DNA from: Micromonospora_E sp048060115
GTDB lineage: Bacteria; Actinomycetota; Actinomycetes; Mycobacteriales; Micromonosporaceae
Direction of reading: 5' to 3'
NCBI RefSeq assembly: GCF_048060115.1
Contig: NZ_JBHMIM010000008.1
Coordinates: 81,988-145,987 of the forward strand
Length of the DNA: 64,000 nucleotides
The notes under the pieces were generated by a model that made no database searches, was not told the DNA's origin, and worked only from the letters and a program-made list of their open reading frames with translations. Positions 60,481 to 64,000 of the stretch are shown one piece after another. The stretch's first letter is position 1. The number at the start of each line of letters is the position of its first letter. Both the position numbers and the translations under genes were made by a program.

Positions 60481-63400
60481 GCGGCGATCGTCGCCGGGTC
60501 CGGAGACCCGGCGCAGCCCAGGTGGCCGCGTTCGTCGTACACGCGGGTGTATCCGTTGCGATCCTCGCCGGGTCCGGAGACCCGGCGCAGCGGCGGAACG
60601 TCGGCACCTGGCCGCGCCGGTGGCGGCGTTGCGATCCTCGCCGGGTCCGGAGACCCGGCGCAGCGGCCAGGTCGGTGCCGAGCATGTGGTGGCCGGACGC
60701 GTTGCGATCCTCGCCGGGTCCGGAGACCCGGCGCAGCGCCGCCCACACCTGCTCGACGGCGTCACCCATGCCGTTGTTGCGATCCTCGCCGGGTCCGGAG
60801 ACCCGGCGCAGCACGACACCGTTCCACTCGCCGGACAGACCGTACCGTTGCGATCCTCGCCGGGTCCGGAGACCCGGCGCAGCATCCCGCGCAGGAAGCC
60901 GTCATCAGCGACGACACCCCGGTTGCGATCCTCGCCGGGTCCGGAGACCCGGCGCAGCTGGTCGGCCCACTCGTCGACACCCATCGTGAGCGCGGTGTTG
61001 CGATCCTCGCCGGGTCCGGAGACCCGGCGCAGCAACGCGTACGGCCCCTGCCCTGCCGGGACCTCGGCGGTGTTGCGATCCTCGCCGGGTCCGGAGACCC
61101 GGCGCAGCGGAGCTGCACGTCGGAGTGCGCCATCCACTCGCGGGTGTTGCGATCCTCGCCGGGTCCGGAGACCCGGCGCAGCGGCTTGGGCGAGTGCGCC
61201 GATGATGGGCGGGCCGGTGAGGTTGCGATCCTCGCCGGGTCCGGAGACCCGGCGCAGCCTCCGCTCGCAGCCGTCGACGCTGCGCCCGTCGACGCCGTTG
61301 CGATCCTCGCCGGGTCCGGAGACCCGGCGCAGCACGGTGGCCCGGCCGGGGTGTGGCCGGGCCGGCGGGTGCGTTGCGATCCTCGCCGGGTCCGGAGACC
61401 CGGCGCAGCTCGATGTTCTTCGCGGTGATCGCCTTCAACGCGCGGGTGTTGCGATCCTCGCCGGGTCCGGAGACCCGGCGCAGCGGTTCGTCCGGTGGGC
61501 GGCGGCCATGGCTGAGCGGAGTGTTGCGATCCTCGCCGGGTCCGGAGACCCGGCGCAGCGCAGCCGACCGGCTCGCGTTCATCTCCCTGCCCAGTTGGTT
61601 GCGATCCTCGCCGGGTCCGGAGACCCGGCGCAGCTCGAGGATGACCAGGACGTAGCGGCGGTGGATGCCCTGGTTGCGATCCTCGCCGGGTCCGGAGACC
61701 CGGCGCAGCCAAGACGTCTTGGTCGGCCGCACTGACTGGACCATGTTGCGATCCTCGCCGGGTCCGGAGACCCGGCGCAGCGTCCACATCACCTTCGTCC
61801 ACACGACCATGTTGTCCCGGTTGCGATCCTCGCCGGGTCCGGAGACCCGGCGCAGCGCCCAGAACACGCTGGCCGACCAGATTCGGTCGATGGAGTTGCG
61901 ATCCTCGCCGGGTCCGGAGACCCGGCGCAGCCTGCGGGATGGTCCGCTCGGTGCCGTCGGCGTCCTCGTTGCGATCCTCGCCGGGTCCGGAGACCCGGCG
62001 CAGCCCGGTCACTACCTGCTTACCGGCGGCGGTCCGCGAGTCGTTGCGATCCTCGCCGGGTCCGGAGACCCGGCGCAGCGGTACACCTCGCGGTAGGTGT
62101 CACGGTCCGCGAAGGTGTTGCGATCCTCGCCGGGTCCGGAGACCCGGCGCAGCGTCGGCTTCGACTCCGAGAGCCGGCAGGTGACCGGCGTGGTTGCGAT
62201 CCTCGCCGGGTCCGGAGACCCGGCGCAGCGCACACCGACCGCATCTGATGCCGGCCATCGACGGTGTTGCGATCCTCGCCGGGTCCGGAGACCCGGCGCA
62301 GCCGGTCGGCGGCCTTGATGATGGAGAAGTTTCTGAAGAGTTGCGATCCTCGCCGGGTCCGGAGACCCGGCGCAGCGACTGCACGGACGCCCGGTCCTGG
62401 GCGTCCATGGACAGGTTGCGATCCTCGCCGGGTCCGGAGACCCGGCGCAGCGCGGGTTCCTGGCCACCTCCGACCCCGGCCGCGCCGTTGCGATCCTCGC
62501 CGGGTCCGGAGACCCGGCGCAGCTTTGGCGGACGGGGCGCACGGCTGGCCGGTGCGGGTCGTTGCGATCCTCGCCGGGTCCGGAGACCCGGCGCAGCCGG
62601 CCGGGAAGCCGGCAACAGGGCGGCACGGAACTGTTGCGATCCTCGCCGGGTCCGGAGACCCGGCGCAGCGGTTCGACGGCATCTCGCTGCGGGTCGACTC
62701 GGACGTGTTGCGATCCTCGCCGGGTCCGGAGACCCGGCGCAGCCAGGGCATGCCCACCACCGCCGGATCGGTCACCCGCGTTGCGATCCTCGCCGGGTCC
62801 GGAGACCCGGCGCAGCCACCGCAATCGACCACGACACCGCCGACAGCGACTCCGCGTTGCGATCCTCGCCGGGTCCGGAGACCCGGCGCAGCGCCCGGAC
62901 CCGGCGTCGACCGCGCCGCCACCGTCGCCGTTGCGATCCTCGCCGGGTCCGGAGACCCGGCGCAGCTCCATGCGACTGGTGTGGCAGGCCGACGCTCAAG
63001 GTTGCGATCCTCGCCGGGTCCGGAGACCCGGCGCAGCTTCCGAACGGGTTGTGGTTACTAGAGGTACGTACGTAGTTGCGATCCTCGCCGGGTCCGGAGA
63101 CCCGGCGCAGCGACCGCCGCCCGGTTCATCGCCGTCGACGACCTGTCGGTTGCGATCCTCGCCGGGTCCGGAGACCCGGCGCAGCAGATCGAGCCGCCGA
63201 CGTTCGCCCGCGCCGACGTCGGGTTGCGATCCTCGCCGGGTCCGGAGACCCGGCGCAGCCGTGCATTCGCCGGATCTGCTGGTCGTCGGAGTAGCAGTTG
63301 CGATCCTCGCCGGGTCCGGAGACCCGGCGCAGCGGGGTCCTTTGTGATCAGTCTACTGGAACGGCTTCCCAGTTGCGATCCTCGCCGGGTCCGGAGACCC

Positions 63401-64000
63401 GGCGCAGCTCGTTGAGGGCGAGGATCCGGTGATGCCGCCAGGCCCGTTGCGATCCTCGCCGGGTCCGGAGACCCGGCGCAGCGGTTCGTGGCGTGGTTGG
63501 TGATCACGCACGCGATCTGTTGCGATCCTCGCCGGGTCCGGAGACCCGGCGCAGCTCCCGGCGTGTAGCGGATGTACCGGGCGATGGGACCGTTGCGATC
63601 CTCGCCGGGTCCGGAGACCCGGCGCAGCACCGGGGACGGCTGGTCGGTGACGGGCCGCTCGACGGAGTTGCGATCCTCGCCGGGTCCGGAGACCCGGCGC
63701 AGCCCGACCACCTCGCGCGCCTTGCCGTCCGCGCGCGTGGCGTTGCGATCCTCGCCGGGTCCGGAGACCCGGCGCAGCACCTTGACCTGGTACGCCGACT
63801 CCGACTCGACGGTTTCGTCGTTGCGATCCTCGCCGGGTCCGGAGACCCGGCGCAGCCTACCGCCGCGACTACTACCAGCGAAACCGTGAGCGAGTTGCGA
63901 TCCTCGCCGGGTCCGGAGACCCGGCGCAGCCTTGACCTGGTACGCCGACTCCGACTCGACGGTTTCGTCGTTGCGATCCTCGCCGGGTCCGGAGACCCGG
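60481..64000 (-). CRISPR. CRISPR array 2 (at least 48 repeats of 37 bp), runs off the window
   Basis: I count 48 repeats, the first at 60481-60517 and a partial last one from 63970. On the plus strand each begins GTTGCGATCCTCGCC and ends GAGACCCGGCGCAGC. The first copy carries three changes (GCG for GTT at its start, GATCG for GATCC), as expected for the trailer end, so the leader should lie beyond 64000 and transcription should run on the minus strand. The central palindrome, CGCCGGGTC / GACCCGGCG, is a perfect 9-bp stem. Repeat ends are identical to array 1 but the stem differs. Spacers are mostly 36-41 bases. No second cas set is visible. Confidence 0.98.
63704..63969 (-). repeat. Duplicated and shared spacers in array 2
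   Basis: The 38-base spacer at 63704-63741 equals the 36-base spacer at 47758-47793 of array 1 plus two C at its plus-strand left end. The 41-base spacer at 63779-63819 equals the 39-base spacer at 63931-63969 plus AC at the same end. In both pairs the end next to the crRNA 5' handle is identical and the opposite end differs by two bases. Confidence 0.95.

Noticed and set aside
60373..63889. Long open frames through CRISPR array 2, including one overlapping the DUF2520 stop as GTGA
   Set aside because: Reading of repeats only; the short pre-repeat part has no recognisable similarity.
60481..64000. Array 2 as a different CRISPR type
   Set aside because: The repeat ends match array 1 and no other cas genes are visible; the type cannot be set apart from I-C within this window.
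1..64000. Prophage, insertion sequence, tRNA or rRNA genes
   Set aside because: No transposase, integrase, phage structural gene, tRNA cloverleaf or rRNA segment was recognised on either strand.

Overview
The window is very GC-rich, is dense in genes with many 1-11 bp start/stop overlaps (ATGA, GTGA, TGATG), and uses GTG starts freely. With its PucR-type ureide regulation, IdeR-type iron box and WXG-like genes this points to a filamentous actinomycete. Micromonosporaceae is the most likely family, but that is inferred from gene style only. I recognised no rRNA, tRNA, transposase or phage genes.

Layout. (1) 1-3173: a secreted S8 (subtilisin-like) protease on the minus strand, cut by the window edge and carrying an apparent one-base frameshift. 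(2) 3.5-10.4 kb: a LysM-like membrane protein overlapping a large uncharacterised protein, then a polytopic membrane protein coupled to a GtrB-like glycosyltransferase. (3) 10.4-26.2 kb: a nearly complete purine/ureide catabolic locus. A fused xanthine dehydrogenase with XdhC and a MobA-like maturation enzyme, urate oxidase, a fused OHCU decarboxylase-HIU hydrolase, an 8-oxoguanine deaminase-type amidohydrolase, allantoinase, allantoicase, malate synthase and a DUF6986 aldolase-like protein surround a PucR regulator. Together they would take hypoxanthine/xanthine through urate and allantoin to ureidoglycolate and on towards glyoxylate and malate. A near-identical 17-bp motif upstream of both arms is a candidate PucR operator.

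(4) 26.2-33.3 kb: a small adenosine-deaminase-like fragment, a WhiA-like protein, a membrane receptor with an extracytoplasmic ligand-binding domain, a small protein coupled to a Tat-exported amidase, and a siderophore-interacting protein with an iron box. (5) 33.4-36.7 kb: a second S8 protease, a very strong hairpin terminator, then a 29-codon ORF (35312-35401) with a strong ribosome binding site and an aromatic C-terminus (YMYWPYHHG), followed directly by a cytochrome P450. This has the layout of a P450-modified RiPP cluster and is the best candidate for an undescribed system. (6) 37-46.6 kb: glutamate dehydrogenase, a three-gene WXG-like/lipoprotein cassette, an ECF sigma factor with an apparently truncated region 4, a SnoaL-like protein and a heterodimeric ABC exporter.

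(7) 46.8-64 kb: a type I-C CRISPR-Cas locus. A complete cas3-cas5-cas8c-cas7-cas4-cas1-cas2 operon runs on the minus strand into a short leader and array 1 (51 repeats of 37 bp). About 9.6 kb away, array 2 (at least 48 repeats, running off the window) has a different repeat stem but the same repeat ends. One spacer is shared by the two arrays and another is present twice in array 2. In both cases the copies have identical repeat-handle-side ends and differ by two bases at the other end, which fits repeated independent acquisition of the same protospacer. An ASCH-domain gene starts 7 bp beyond the trailer end of array 1.
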